In this document: positions 7,214 to 15,193 of the stretch, piece by piece
Position numbering within the stretch: the first letter of the stretch is position 1
How the letters are laid out: every line of letters begins with the position of its first letter
Assembly: GCA_003531585.1 (NCBI GenBank)
Contig: DQFX01000069.1
Span: 1-18,099, forward strand
Direction: 5' to 3'
Length of the DNA: 18,099 bases
From: Oscillospiraceae bacterium
Lineage (GTDB): Bacteria; Bacillota; Clostridia; Oscillospirales; Ruminococcaceae
Translations under genes and position numbers: made by a program
The notes under the pieces: model-generated
Seen by the model: the letters and a program-made list of their open reading frames with translations, nothing else
What the model was told of the DNA's origin: nothing
Database searches by the model: none

Positions 7214-7936
7214 ATGAGCTACACAAAGGCAGCACAGCTTTACGAAGGCAAGGCTAAGAAGGTTTTCGCTATCAAGGAGAACCCTGATTACGTAATGGTG
7301 TCCTACAAGGACGACGCTACCGCTTTCAACGGTCTGAAGAAGGGTCAGATCCACGGCAAGGGCGTTATCAACAACAAGATGACAAACTACATGTTCAGCC
7401 TTCTCGAGAAGGAGGGTATCCCTACCCACCTTGTCGAGGAGATCAACGACCGCGAGACCGTTGTTAAGAAGGTTGAGATCGTTCCGCTGGAAGTTATCGT
7501 AAGAAACGTCGCAGCAGGCAGCTTTTCCAAGAAGCTCGGCATTGAGGAAGGCACTCCCCTCAAGACTCCTACCCTCGAGTTCAGCTACAAGAACGACGAC
7601 CTCGGCGATCCGTTCATCAACAGCTACTACGCACTCGGTCTGGGTCTTGCTACCCAGGAGGAGATCGACACCATCTCCAAGTATGCTTTCAAGGTAAATG
7701 AGTTCATGCTCGGCTTCTTCAAGAAGCTCAACATCGACCTCATCGACTTCAAGATCGAGTTCGGCCGCTACCACGGTCAGATCATTCTTGCTGACGAGAT
7801 CTCTCCGGACACCTGCCGCTTCTGGGATTCCACAACCCACGAGAAGCTCGACAAGGATCGTTTCCGCAGAGATATGGGCGGCGTTGAGGACGCTTACCAG
7901 GAGATCATGCACCGTATCTTCGGCGAGAACAAGTAA
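7214..7936 (+). CDS. purC: PurC, SAICAR synthetase
   Basis: A 240-residue enzyme that joins aspartate to CAIR with ATP to give SAICAR, the step after PurE. Visible motifs include LYEGKAKKVF at the N terminus (nucleotide-binding strands), SYKDDATAFNG, VRNVAAGSFSKKLG, IDFKIEFGR and ILADEISPDTCRFWD, all hallmarks of the bacterial enzyme. The length is normal and there is no sign of fusion to PurE as in animals. An AAAGGAG site precedes the ATG. The 56-nt gap from purE contains a weak hairpin and an 11-base sequence that recurs after purC. Confidence 0.97.
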   Translation: MSYTKAAQLYEGKAKKVFAIKENPDYVMVSYKDDATAFNGLKKGQIHGKGVINNKMTNYMFSLLEKEGIPTHLVEEINDRETVVKKVEIVPLEVIVRNVAAGSFSKKLGIEEGTPLKTPTLEFSYKNDDLGDPFINSYYALGLGLATQEEIDTISKYAFKVNEFMLGFFKKLNIDLIDFKIEFGRYHGQIILADEISPDTCRFWDSTTHEKLDKDRFRRDMGGVEDAYQEIMHRIFGENK

Positions 7937-7947
7937 GCATTAAGCTT

Positions 7948-8015
7948 TTAACTAAGGGATCGGGATATTACGCTGACTATCCGGAGCAGGAGACATCCTG
8001 CCCCGGTTTAGTTGG
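7948..8015 (+). promoter_or_regulatory. Structured spacer between purC and the purF paralogue
   Basis: The 108-nt gap can fold into a closed element. An outer stem pairs 7948-7955 with 8008-8015 (AACTAA/TTAGTT plus two G-U pairs). Inside it, a hairpin pairs 7981-7984 and 7986-7991 with 7996-8001 and 8003-8006 (10 bp, one A-C mismatch, GACA loop). A second small hairpin (7963-7967 with 7978-7982) would compete with its base. No T run follows, so it is not a typical terminator. It matches no riboswitch consensus I know. It may be an RNA processing or translation control element. Confidence 0.4.
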
Positions 8016-8044
8016 TACATACAGAAAAGGCGGTATAACTTTAT

Positions 8045-9469
8045 ATGGGCGGTTTTTTTGGAGCGGCTGCTGAACATAACTGTATCAGCGACGTATTTTT
8101 CGGCACCGACTATCATTCTCACCTCGGCACACGCAGAGGCGGTATGACTGCATATTCCCCTGAGAAGGGCTTCCAGAGAAGCATTCACAGCATTGAAAAC
8201 TCTCCGTTCCGCACAAAGTTCGAGAGCGACGTAGACGCAATGGAAGGCAATCTCTGCATCGGCAGCATCAGCGATACTGACCCGCAGCCTATCCTTCTCA
8301 AGTCCAGGCTCGGTACCTATGCGGTATGCAACATTGGTATAATCAATAATGCTGAGGAGCTCTGCAACGAGCTGCTCAGCAATTCCAGCGCCAGTTTCGA
8401 GGCAATGAGCAGCGGAAAGGTTAATTCTTCCACGCTCATCGGCGGGCTCATCGCGCAGCGCGACAACATCGTCGACGGAATCAAGTATGCTCAGGAAAAG
8501 ATCAAGGGTACAATGTCCCTGCTTATCCTGACCGAGGACGGTATCATCGCTGCCCGGGACAAGAACGGCAGGCTTCCTATTATAATAGGAAGGCGCGACG
8601 ACGGATACTGTGTTTCCTTTGAGAGCTTCGCATTCCAGAAGCTGGGATACGCTATCTACCGTGAAATGCTCCCCGGCGAGATCGTGAAGATAACGTCCAA
8701 GCGCGCAGAGGTGCTCAGCGAGGGTCACATCAACGACCTCAAGATCTGCACCTTCCTGTGGACATACTACGGCTACCCCAACTCGGTATACGAGGGAGTC
8801 ACCGTTGAGACCATGCGCACCAGAAACGGCGAGATCATGGCTGAACACGATATCCAGAGCGGCAACCTTCCCGATGTTGACTTCATCTGCGGCGTTCCGG
8901 ATTCCGGCGTTCCGCACGCAATCGGTTACGCAAACAGAAGCGGCATTCCGTTCGCACGCCCATTTATAAAGTACACCCCCACATGGCCCCGCAGCTTCAT
9001 GCCGCAGAGCCAGTCCATGAGAAACAAGGTTGCAAAGATGAAGCTTATTCCCGTTCACGAGCTTATCGAGGGTAAAAAGCTCCTGTTTGTCGACGACAGC
9101 ATTGTAAGAGGCACTCAGCTCCGTGAAACTGTTGAGTTCCTGTACGCCAACGGTGCTAAGGAAGTCCACATGCGCTCCGCATGTCCTCCTATCATGTATG
9201 GCTGCAAGTACCTCAACTTCTCACGCAGCACCTCCGAGCTTGATCTTATCGCGCGCCGGATAATCCACGAATTTGAAGGCGAGGACGGCGTCAAGTACAT
9301 CAACGAGTACAGCGACACCAACACCGAACGCGGTCAGCGACTCAGGTCCGAGATCTGCAAGCGGCTCAAGCTCACCTCGCTTGAATTCCAGTCTCTCGAG
9401 GGTACCGTAAAGGCTGTCGGACTTCCTGAAAGCGGGCTTTGCAGCTACTGCTGGAACGGAAAGGAATGA
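8045..9469 (+). CDS. PurF paralogue with degenerate glutaminase domain
   Basis: A 474-residue homologue of amidophosphoribosyltransferase. The C-terminal half keeps the PRPP-binding loop FVDDSIVRGTQ (348-358), PDSGVPHAIGYANRSGIP (285-302) and the flexible loop near PRSFMPQSQSMRNKV. Cysteines 235, 387, 466 and 469 match the positions of the iron-sulfur ligands of Bacillus-type PurF. The N-terminal half is broken as a glutaminase: the first residues are MGGFFGA where PurF has CGVFGI, GHVRYST has become IGSISDT, AHNGNL has become CNIGII, and the SDTEV aspartate is missing. The start is fixed by the family-like GGFFG beginning, although its ribosome binding site is weak. It ends 6 nt before purF. 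It may be an ammonia-using enzyme, a partner of PurF or a PRPP sensor. From memory, similar proteins occur in Clostridia annotated as PurF. Confidence 0.85.
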   Translation: MGGFFGAAAEHNCISDVFFGTDYHSHLGTRRGGMTAYSPEKGFQRSIHSIENSPFRTKFESDVDAMEGNLCIGSISDTDPQPILLKSRLGTYAVCNIGIINNAEELCNELLSNSSASFEAMSSGKVNSSTLIGGLIAQRDNIVDGIKYAQEKIKGTMSLLILTEDGIIAARDKNGRLPIIIGRRDDGYCVSFESFAFQKLGYAIYREMLPGEIVKITSKRAEVLSEGHINDLKICTFLWTYYGYPNSVYEGVTVETMRTRNGEIMAEHDIQSGNLPDVDFICGVPDSGVPHAIGYANRSGIPFARPFIKYTPTWPRSFMPQSQSMRNKVAKMKLIPVHELIEGKKLLFVDDSIVRGTQLRETVEFLYANGAKEVHMRSACPPIMYGCKYLNFSRSTSELDLIARRIIHEFEGEDGVKYINEYSDTNTERGQRLRSEICKRLKLTSLEFQSLEGTVKAVGLPESGLCSYCWNGKE

Positions 9470-9475
9470 TCCCAA

Positions 9476-10900
9476 TTGTCAGGTAATATACACGAGGAAT
9501 GCGGCGTATTCGGCATTTACTGCAATACGCCGTCCGACGTGGCGCACTCCGCTTATTTCGGACTGTATGCGCTTCAGCACAGAGGTCAGGAAAGCTGCGG
9601 CATCGTTGTCAACGACCGCGGCGTGTTCAAGACTCACAAGGGACTTGGACTTGTGAACGAAGTGTTCAACGAACGCGTTCTTTCGGAGTTCGGTCAGGGC
9701 AGGATAGCAGTCGGTCATGTGCGCTACTCCACAACAGGTAACGTAAATACCGCGAACTGTCAGCCCATGACCGTCCGCCACGTAAAGGGCGCACTCGCCA
9801 TCGCGCACAACGGAAATCTCATAAACGCACTCGAGCTTAGAAAGCAGTACGAGCTGAAAGGCGCTATCTTCCACAGCACAAGCGATACTGAGGTCATATC
9901 CTACGCAGTTACCGAGGCGCGGCTTGAGACCGGCTCCATTCAGGAAGCGGTCGAGAAAGCCATGTACAAAATAAAGGGCGCTTATTCACTAGTTGTGATG
10001 TCGCCCAAGAAGCTCATCGCAGCAAGAGATCCACAGGGATTCCGCCCGCTGTGCATGGGCAGGCTCCCGGACGGCGCGGGTTACGTGTTCGCTTCGGAGA
10101 GCTGCGCACTCGACAGCATCGGCGCTGAGTTCGTCAGAGACGTTGAACCCGGCGAGATAGTTGTCGCGGACGAAAACGGCATACAGACCATCAGAACACA
10201 CTGCGGTCAGAAAAGCTCAATGTGCGTGTTTGAATTCATATATTTCGCACGTCCCGATTCGGTCATTGAGGGAGCAAGCGTACATCGTGCAAGGCTTCGC
10301 GCAGGTCATTACCTTGCGCTTGAGCACCCCGTTCAGGCTGACGTTGTTATCGGCTGTCCGGACAGCGGACTTGACGCTGCGCTCGGGTTCGCTCAGCAGA
10401 GCGGTATCCCCTACGGCGTAGGCTTCGTCAAGAACCGCTACATAGGCAGAACGTTCATTCAGCCGACCCAGGGAATGCGCGAAAACTCCGTTAAAATCAA
10501 GCTGAATGCAATTTCGGAGACCGTCAAGGGCAAGCGCGTCGTCCTTATCGACGACAGTATCGTGCGCGGAACTACCTCGGCTAAGGTCGTGAAGTTACTT
10601 CGCCACGCCGGGGCTACTGAGATCCACATGCGTATCTCTTCCCCGCCGTTCATAAGCGAGTGCTTCTTCGGAACCGACATCGACAGCAAGGAGAACCTCA
10701 TTGCAAACAAGCATTCAGTTGAGGAAATTGCAAAGATCATCGGCGTTGATTCTCTTGGATTCCTCAGTACCGACAGCGTTGTTAAAATTGCCGAGAACGC
10801 GGGCTGCGGCTTCTGCTCAGGCTGCTTTACCGGTAAGTACCCCATCGACGTACCGAAGGATATCCCCAAAGACAAATTTGAAATGAAGTTCGAGGAATGA
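9476..10900 (+). CDS. purF: PurF, amidophosphoribosyltransferase
   Basis: A 474-residue enzyme catalysing the first committed purine step: PRPP plus glutamine to phosphoribosylamine. The glutaminase half is intact, with Cys9 (EECGVFGI) exposed after removal of an 8-residue propeptide, Arg83 in GHVRYST, Asn112-Gly113 in AHNGNL and Asp137 in SDTEV. The transferase half has VVLIDDSIVRGTTS (355-368) and KNRYIGRTFIQPTQ. Cysteines 250, 396, 447 and 450 fit the 4Fe-4S ligands of the Bacillus enzyme, so oxygen sensitivity is expected. The start is a TTG at 9476, the only start codon in the right frame that leaves a propeptide; AAAGGA lies 10 nt upstream. It follows its degenerate paralogue after 6 nt. 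Confidence 0.97.
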   Translation: MSGNIHEECGVFGIYCNTPSDVAHSAYFGLYALQHRGQESCGIVVNDRGVFKTHKGLGLVNEVFNERVLSEFGQGRIAVGHVRYSTTGNVNTANCQPMTVRHVKGALAIAHNGNLINALELRKQYELKGAIFHSTSDTEVISYAVTEARLETGSIQEAVEKAMYKIKGAYSLVVMSPKKLIAARDPQGFRPLCMGRLPDGAGYVFASESCALDSIGAEFVRDVEPGEIVVADENGIQTIRTHCGQKSSMCVFEFIYFARPDSVIEGASVHRARLRAGHYLALEHPVQADVVIGCPDSGLDAALGFAQQSGIPYGVGFVKNRYIGRTFIQPTQGMRENSVKIKLNAISETVKGKRVVLIDDSIVRGTTSAKVVKLLRHAGATEIHMRISSPPFISECFFGTDIDSKENLIANKHSVEEIAKIIGVDSLGFLSTDSVVKIAENAGCGFCSGCFTGKYPIDVPKDIPKDKFEMKFEE

Positions 10901-10972
10901 CCCGAACTTGACAAAACATTAAATTAAGGTGCTCCGTATCCTGCGGCGCGTCCTTAGAGAAAGGGCAGTAAA

Positions 10973-12007
10973 ATGAAAAGTTTCAGCGAAAGCTATAAGG
11001 CAGCAGGCGTAGACGTAACCGCCGGATACGAGTCCGTCAGACTCATGAAGGAGCATGTTGCAAGAACCAACACCCCCGGCTGCATTTCCGGCATCGGAGG
11101 TTTCGGAGGTCTGTTCATGCCTGACCTTACCGGCATGAAGGAACCCGTACTGGTAAGCGGCACCGACGGCGTAGGCACCAAGCTCAAGCTCGCAATGCTC
11201 ATGAACAAGCACGATACGATTGGTATCGACGCAGTTGCAATGTGCGTCAACGACATCATCTGCTGCGGCGCAAAGCCTCTGTTCTTCCTTGACTACATCG
11301 CTATCGGCAAGGTAGTTCCCGAGAAGGTTGCCGCTATCGTCAAGGGCGTGGCTGACGGCTGCGTAATGGCTGGCTGCGCACTGATAGGCGGCGAGACCGC
11401 TGAGCACCCCGGCATGATGGCAGAGGACGAATACGACATCGCAGGCTACAGCACCGGTATCGTGGACAAGTCCAAGATCCTGGATCCTTCCACAGTTAAG
11501 CCCGGCGACGCTATCGTAGGTATCGCTTCCAGCGGCGTACACTCCAACGGCTTCTCACTGGTCAGAAAGGTGTTCAACGTAAACGAAAAGAACCTCAAGA
11601 CCTTCTATCCTGAGCTTAGCACCTCCCTCGGCGAGGCGCTCCTCGCTCCTACAAGGATCTATGTAAAGCCCGTTCTGGACGTTATTTCCAAGATAAGCGT
11701 GAAGTCCATCAGCCACATCACCGGCGGCGGATTCTACGAGAACATTCCGCGCGCGCTTCCTGACGGCGTTGCTGCAAAGATCAGCAAGAACAGCTACGAG
11801 GTTCCTGCTATCTTCAAGCTCCTCCAGCAGACCGGCAATATCTCCGAGCACGACATGTACAACACCTTCAACATGGGTATCGGCATGATGCTCGTAGTTG
11901 ACAAGGCCGACGCTGCCAAGGCAGTCGAGATCCTCAAGGCAAACGGCGAGAACGCATTCATCATCGGCGAGACCGTTGCAAGCAGCGAGGGCGTAATCAT
12001 CGAATAA
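10973..12007 (+). CDS. purM: PurM, AIR synthetase (FGAM cyclo-ligase)
   Basis: A 344-residue enzyme that closes the imidazole ring, converting FGAM to AIR with ATP. Motifs visible are GVDVTAGYE (12-20), LVSGTDGVGTKLKLA (60-74), AMCVNDIICCGAKPLFFLDY (89-108), GCALIGGETAEHPGMM (134-149), GIASSGVHSNGFSLVR and HITGGGFYENIPR, covering the AIRS N- and C-terminal domains in order. Normal length. The 72-nt gap before it contains no recognisable promoter. A GAAAGGG site precedes the ATG. The stop TAA overlaps the ATG of the next gene by one base (TAATG), suggesting translational coupling. Confidence 0.97.
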   Translation: MKSFSESYKAAGVDVTAGYESVRLMKEHVARTNTPGCISGIGGFGGLFMPDLTGMKEPVLVSGTDGVGTKLKLAMLMNKHDTIGIDAVAMCVNDIICCGAKPLFFLDYIAIGKVVPEKVAAIVKGVADGCVMAGCALIGGETAEHPGMMAEDEYDIAGYSTGIVDKSKILDPSTVKPGDAIVGIASSGVHSNGFSLVRKVFNVNEKNLKTFYPELSTSLGEALLAPTRIYVKPVLDVISKISVKSISHITGGGFYENIPRALPDGVAAKISKNSYEVPAIFKLLQQTGNISEHDMYNTFNMGIGMMLVVDKADAAKAVEILKANGENAFIIGETVASSEGVIIE

Positions 12008-12549
12008 TGTTCGGTTTATTTAAAAGAAAGACCGCCGCTCCCTTCACCGGGGAGCAGTGCGCGGTCGATATTTCAAAAGACGGCATGGTGATCAACGGCA
12101 CAAAGCTTGACGTGCTCGTCCATCTCGAGGCGGCTGAAAAACTCCTCGGCACGCCGCGCGGCAAGAAATACCACACTTCCGCCGAGACAAAGGAATTCCT
12201 GGAAAACAGCTACGGCGAGGGTATGGTCACAAACTGCGTCAACTACACCTGGGACGACCTCGGAATATACTGCTACACCAGGAACGGCAAGGTTATAAGC
12301 AGCTTCGGCTTTATGTTCCGCAATACGCTGGAACTGAAGCACTCCCCCAAGAAAATGTTCAGCGGAGTTCTGACGATAAACGGTCAGCCCTGGCAGGAAG
12401 CGATCATGCAGGGCGTTGACAGCGAGTTCTTCCGCGAGCTGGTTCTTGGAGGGTACACCGTTATTGCGGAATACACAGACCCCTTCTCCGGAGAAACTCC
12501 GGACGACGGCGGATACAACTGCGTTGAGATATCCCTGACCGGGGAATAG
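12007..12549 (+). CDS. Unknown protein coupled to purM
   Basis: A 180-residue protein that I do not recognise. It begins MFGLFKRK, then has a compact alpha/beta-looking body with the notable stretch NCVNYTWDDLGIYCYTRNGKV (about 77-97) and an acidic C terminus. There is no signal peptide, membrane helix or catalytic motif I can name. Its ATG shares the final A of the purM stop codon and purN begins 12 nt after its end, so it is expressed with the purine genes. The codon use looks like its neighbours and it does not look recently acquired. It may be a small domain-of-unknown-function protein shared by Clostridia; function not inferable from sequence. Confidence 0.8.
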   Translation: MFGLFKRKTAAPFTGEQCAVDISKDGMVINGTKLDVLVHLEAAEKLLGTPRGKKYHTSAETKEFLENSYGEGMVTNCVNYTWDDLGIYCYTRNGKVISSFGFMFRNTLELKHSPKKMFSGVLTINGQPWQEAIMQGVDSEFFRELVLGGYTVIAEYTDPFSGETPDDGGYNCVEISLTGE

Positions 12550-12561
12550 CGGAGGTAATTT

Positions 12562-13185
12562 ATGAAAAACATTGTTGTACTTGTTTCCGGCGGAGGAACT
12601 AACCTTCAGGCACTTATCGACGCTGAAAAGCGCGGTGAGATCAGGGGCGGAAAAATCACCTGCGTCATCGCCAGCAAAGCGGACGCTTACGCGCTGACCC
12701 GCGCCGCGGACAACGGTATCAAGACCCGCGTGCTGGTGCGCAGGGACTTCCCCGATGTCAAAAGCTACAGCAAGGCAATGCGTGACGCACTTGTTGAGGA
12801 AAACGCTGATCTTGTCGTTTACGCCGGATTTATGACGATACTCGACGAGCAGGTGTGCGACGCATTCCCGAACAGAATGATTAATATTCACCCCGCGCTC
12901 ATTCCCAGCTTCTGCGGCAAGGGATTCTACGGTCTTCATGTTCACGAAGCCGCTCTGGCAAAAGGCGTGAAAGTCTCCGGCGCCACGGTTCATTTCGTCA
13001 CAGCCGACTGCGACGCAGGTCCGATAATCCTCCAGAAGGCTGTTGAGGTAAAGAACGGCGACACCCCTGAAACACTCCAGAAGCGCATTATGGAAGAAGC
13101 CGAGTGGAAGATACTTCCGCAGGCGGTTTCCCTGTTCTGCGAGGACAGGATTATCGTCAAAAACGGCGTCACTGAAATAAGATGA
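12562..13185 (+). CDS. purN: PurN, phosphoribosylglycinamide formyltransferase
   Basis: A 207-residue GAR transformylase that moves a formyl group from 10-formyl-tetrahydrofolate to GAR. VLVSGGGTNLQALID (6-20) is the phosphate-binding segment, and the catalytic triad is Asn108 and His110 (MINIHPALIPSF) with Asp151 (DCDAGPII). The end is a normal single-domain PurN, without fusion to PurM or PurD. A strong GGAGG site lies 7 nt before the ATG. The stop overlaps the following start (ATGA). Order in the operon is not pathway order: PurN acts before PurM. Confidence 0.96.
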   Translation: MKNIVVLVSGGGTNLQALIDAEKRGEIRGGKITCVIASKADAYALTRAADNGIKTRVLVRRDFPDVKSYSKAMRDALVEENADLVVYAGFMTILDEQVCDAFPNRMINIHPALIPSFCGKGFYGLHVHEAALAKGVKVSGATVHFVTADCDAGPIILQKAVEVKNGDTPETLQKRIMEEAEWKILPQAVSLFCEDRIIVKNGVTEIR

Positions 13186-13685
13186 GCAGAGTCGTTATCA
13201 ACGGAGAAAGCGCTGATTATTTCAACACCATTGAGGGCGTGCTTTATTCGTCACGATTTGGCGCGGAAGTAATGCTATATGGAAAAAATGTCAGCGAGGA
13301 GTACCTCACCAGGTGCGCGGATTATTTTGATACCCTGCCCGGAGAAATCTCAGAAAAGCTGCGACAGGCGACTGCCGCTTATCTGAACGATATGTTAGAG
13401 GAACACGCGGGCGAATTTGCGTTTGACGTTATCGAATTCAACGCGCAGAACGTTGCTCCTTTTATTGTTCCAGTGGAACTGCACACGCAGTCGTTCCGGC
13501 TGCTTTCCGAGGAGGATTCCCCGGCGGCGTTCAGCGTGAAATTCGCGTTCTCCCCCGTCGCCGACCAGTACATTGAATGGACAGTCCGCGGCGAACAGGC
13601 GGTATATGCCGGGGAGTATATCGGAGTATCTCCGTGGGACGAAAAGATTCTCCGGAAATCCTGGAACTACGTCGGGGAGGGTTGA
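13182..13685 (+). CDS. Unknown acidic protein coupled to purN
   Basis: A 167-residue acidic protein, not recognised. It starts MSRVVINGESADYF and contains alternating polar and hydrophobic segments that look like beta strands plus helices around residues 41-74. There is no membrane segment or signal peptide and no conserved Cys/His cluster. It overlaps the purN stop by four bases (ATGA) and ends one base before the methyltransferase start. The tight overlaps at both ends suggest the three are co-translated. In general look it resembles small acidic domain-of-unknown-function proteins, but I cannot assign a family. Confidence 0.78.
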   Translation: MSRVVINGESADYFNTIEGVLYSSRFGAEVMLYGKNVSEEYLTRCADYFDTLPGEISEKLRQATAAYLNDMLEEHAGEFAFDVIEFNAQNVAPFIVPVELHTQSFRLLSEEDSPAAFSVKFAFSPVADQYIEWTVRGEQAVYAGEYIGVSPWDEKILRKSWNYVGEG

Positions 13686-13686
13686 T

Positions 13687-14433
13687 ATGAACGAGGATAA
13701 ATTCACTGGCAAAGCGGCGATTTATGCGAAGTACCGCCCCTCCTACCCTACCGCTGTCGTAGACAGACTGTATGAGCTGACCCATGCGGCGAATGTCGCG
13801 GACATCGGCGCAGGAACTGGAAAGTTCACTGAAAAGCTGCTGCTCAAGCCCTGGAATGTTACCGCAGTCGAACCCAACACCGACATGTGCCGTGAACTGC
13901 TGAAATGCGTTGGCGGCAGGGCTGAAATCGTGATGGCGTCGGCGGAGAACACCGGACTTCCGGAACATTCCTTCGAGCTGATCACGGCGGCTCAGGCGTT
14001 CCACTGGTTCGACGAGGAAAAATTCCGCGACGAATGCAGGCGCATGCTCAAGCCTGACGGACGGCTGGCGGTAGTTTTCAACAGCCGCTTGAACGGCGAT
14101 ATAACTCAAAAGCGCGACGAAATTTACACGAAATACTGTCCCAGCTTTGCAGAGCGGTCCGGTCATGTCGGGAAACGCTCCGAATATGAGGGCGACAGAT
14201 TCCTGCGAAACGAGTACTTCTCATCGGTAGATGTTTTCAAAATGGAAACCCCGGTCGTAATGACAAGGGAGCACTTTCTCGGAGACGCACTTTCAAGGTC
14301 GTATGCACCAAAAGAGGGCGATGAGAATTACAAGGCGTTCGTCACCGAACTGCTTTCCCTTTTCGACAAGTCGCATACATACGGCAAGGTCGCCGTAAGC
14401 TACACGACAACATGCTATACAGGAAAATTCTGA
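13687..14433 (+). CDS. Class I SAM-dependent methyltransferase
   Basis: A 248-residue methyltransferase with a Rossmann fold. Motif I is VADIGAGTGKFTEKLL (37-52), the acidic residue ending strand 2 is in AVEPN (about 59-63), and ENTGLPEHSFELITAAQAFHWFD (about 85-107) covers motifs around the SAM adenine and post-II region. The AFHWFD type is common in methyltransferases acting on small carboxylates or unknown small molecules, such as trans-aconitate methyltransferase relatives. The start at 13687 was chosen over an upstream in-frame ATG, because a GGGGAGGG site lies just ahead and the conserved region starts soon after. Substrate unknown. It lies in the purine operon without an obvious pathway role. 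Confidence 0.88.
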   Translation: MNEDKFTGKAAIYAKYRPSYPTAVVDRLYELTHAANVADIGAGTGKFTEKLLLKPWNVTAVEPNTDMCRELLKCVGGRAEIVMASAENTGLPEHSFELITAAQAFHWFDEEKFRDECRRMLKPDGRLAVVFNSRLNGDITQKRDEIYTKYCPSFAERSGHVGKRSEYEGDRFLRNEYFSSVDVFKMETPVVMTREHFLGDALSRSYAPKEGDENYKAFVTELLSLFDKSHTYGKVAVSYTTTCYTGKF

Positions 14434-14446
14434 AAGGATACACGAT

Positions 14447-15181
14447 ATGAACTACATTGAGCTTGACAAGGAACTCAATTCTCTTGCCTACCACGGCAGA
14501 GGAATAATCATCGGCAAGTCCCCTGACGGCAGGAAGGCAGTCACCGCTTACTTCATCATGGGCAGAAGCGAGAACAGCCGCAACCGCGTTTTCGTTGAGG
14601 ACGGCGAGGGTATACGCACCCAGGCGTTCGACCCCTCCAAGATGGTTGACCCGCACCTTATCATTTACGCTCCGGTGCGTGTTCTCGGCAACAAAACCAT
14701 CGTCACCAACGGCGACCAGACCGACACCATCTACGAACTGATGGATAAGCAGATGACTTTCGAGCAGTCCCTGCGCACCCGTGAATTCGAGGACGACAAG
14801 CCCAACTACACACCACGTATTTCCGGTATCATTCACCTTGAGAACGGCGCTATGAACTACGCAATGTCCATTCTGAAATCTGCTGACGGCGACGGAAGCT
14901 CCTGCCGCAGATACACATATGCCTACAGCAATCCCATGGCAGGAAAAGGCAGCTTTATCCACACCTACGCGGGCGACGAGATAGAGCAGGACGGCGTGCG
15001 CAGACTCCCCAGCTTTGAAGGCGAGCCGAAGAACGTTATCATTCCTGATATGGACATCGACAAGCTTACCGATTACCTCTGGAGCAATCTCAACAAGGAC
15101 AACAAGGTTTCTCTGTTCGTACGTTACATCGACCTGGAAACAGGAAAGTACGACAGCAGAATTGTAAATAAGAACGTATAA
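14447..15181 (+). CDS. purO: PurO-type IMP cyclohydrolase
   Basis: A 244-residue enzyme matching the archaeal-type IMP cyclohydrolase family (PurO), which closes the FAICAR ring to give IMP. The N-terminal LAYHGRGIIIGKSPDG (13-28) and YFIMGRSENSRNRVF (35-49) are family hallmarks. It is not homologous to the cyclohydrolase domain of the usual bacterial PurH. Its neighbour downstream supplies the formyltransferase step, so the two genes together replace bifunctional PurH. AAAGGA precedes the ATG and the next gene starts 12 nt after the stop. Some bacterial members of this family are fused or unassigned, so I rate function as likely rather than certain. Confidence 0.87.
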   Translation: MNYIELDKELNSLAYHGRGIIIGKSPDGRKAVTAYFIMGRSENSRNRVFVEDGEGIRTQAFDPSKMVDPHLIIYAPVRVLGNKTIVTNGDQTDTIYELMDKQMTFEQSLRTREFEDDKPNYTPRISGIIHLENGAMNYAMSILKSADGDGSSCRRYTYAYSNPMAGKGSFIHTYAGDEIEQDGVRRLPSFEGEPKNVIIPDMDIDKLTDYLWSNLNKDNKVSLFVRYIDLETGKYDSRIVNKNV

Positions 15182-15193
15182 AAAGGAGATACT

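Noticed and set aside
7952..9169. Long minus-strand open frame opposite the purF paralogue, and similar antisense frames over purM, purH and guaA.
   Set aside because: They mirror the codon pattern of the plus-strand genes, have no family motifs and no ribosome binding sites.
8045..10900. Recent tandem duplication of purF.
   Set aside because: The two proteins differ along their whole length and the glutaminase half is changed at every active-site position, so the split is old.
10901..10972. TTGACA after purF as an internal promoter for purM.
   Set aside because: No -10 box is found at 16-18 nt. The gap shows only a weak TAAGG/CCTTA pairing.
13573..13686. Longer start for the methyltransferase (38 more codons).
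   Set aside because: It overlaps the preceding gene in another frame and a strong ribosome binding site lies directly before 13687.
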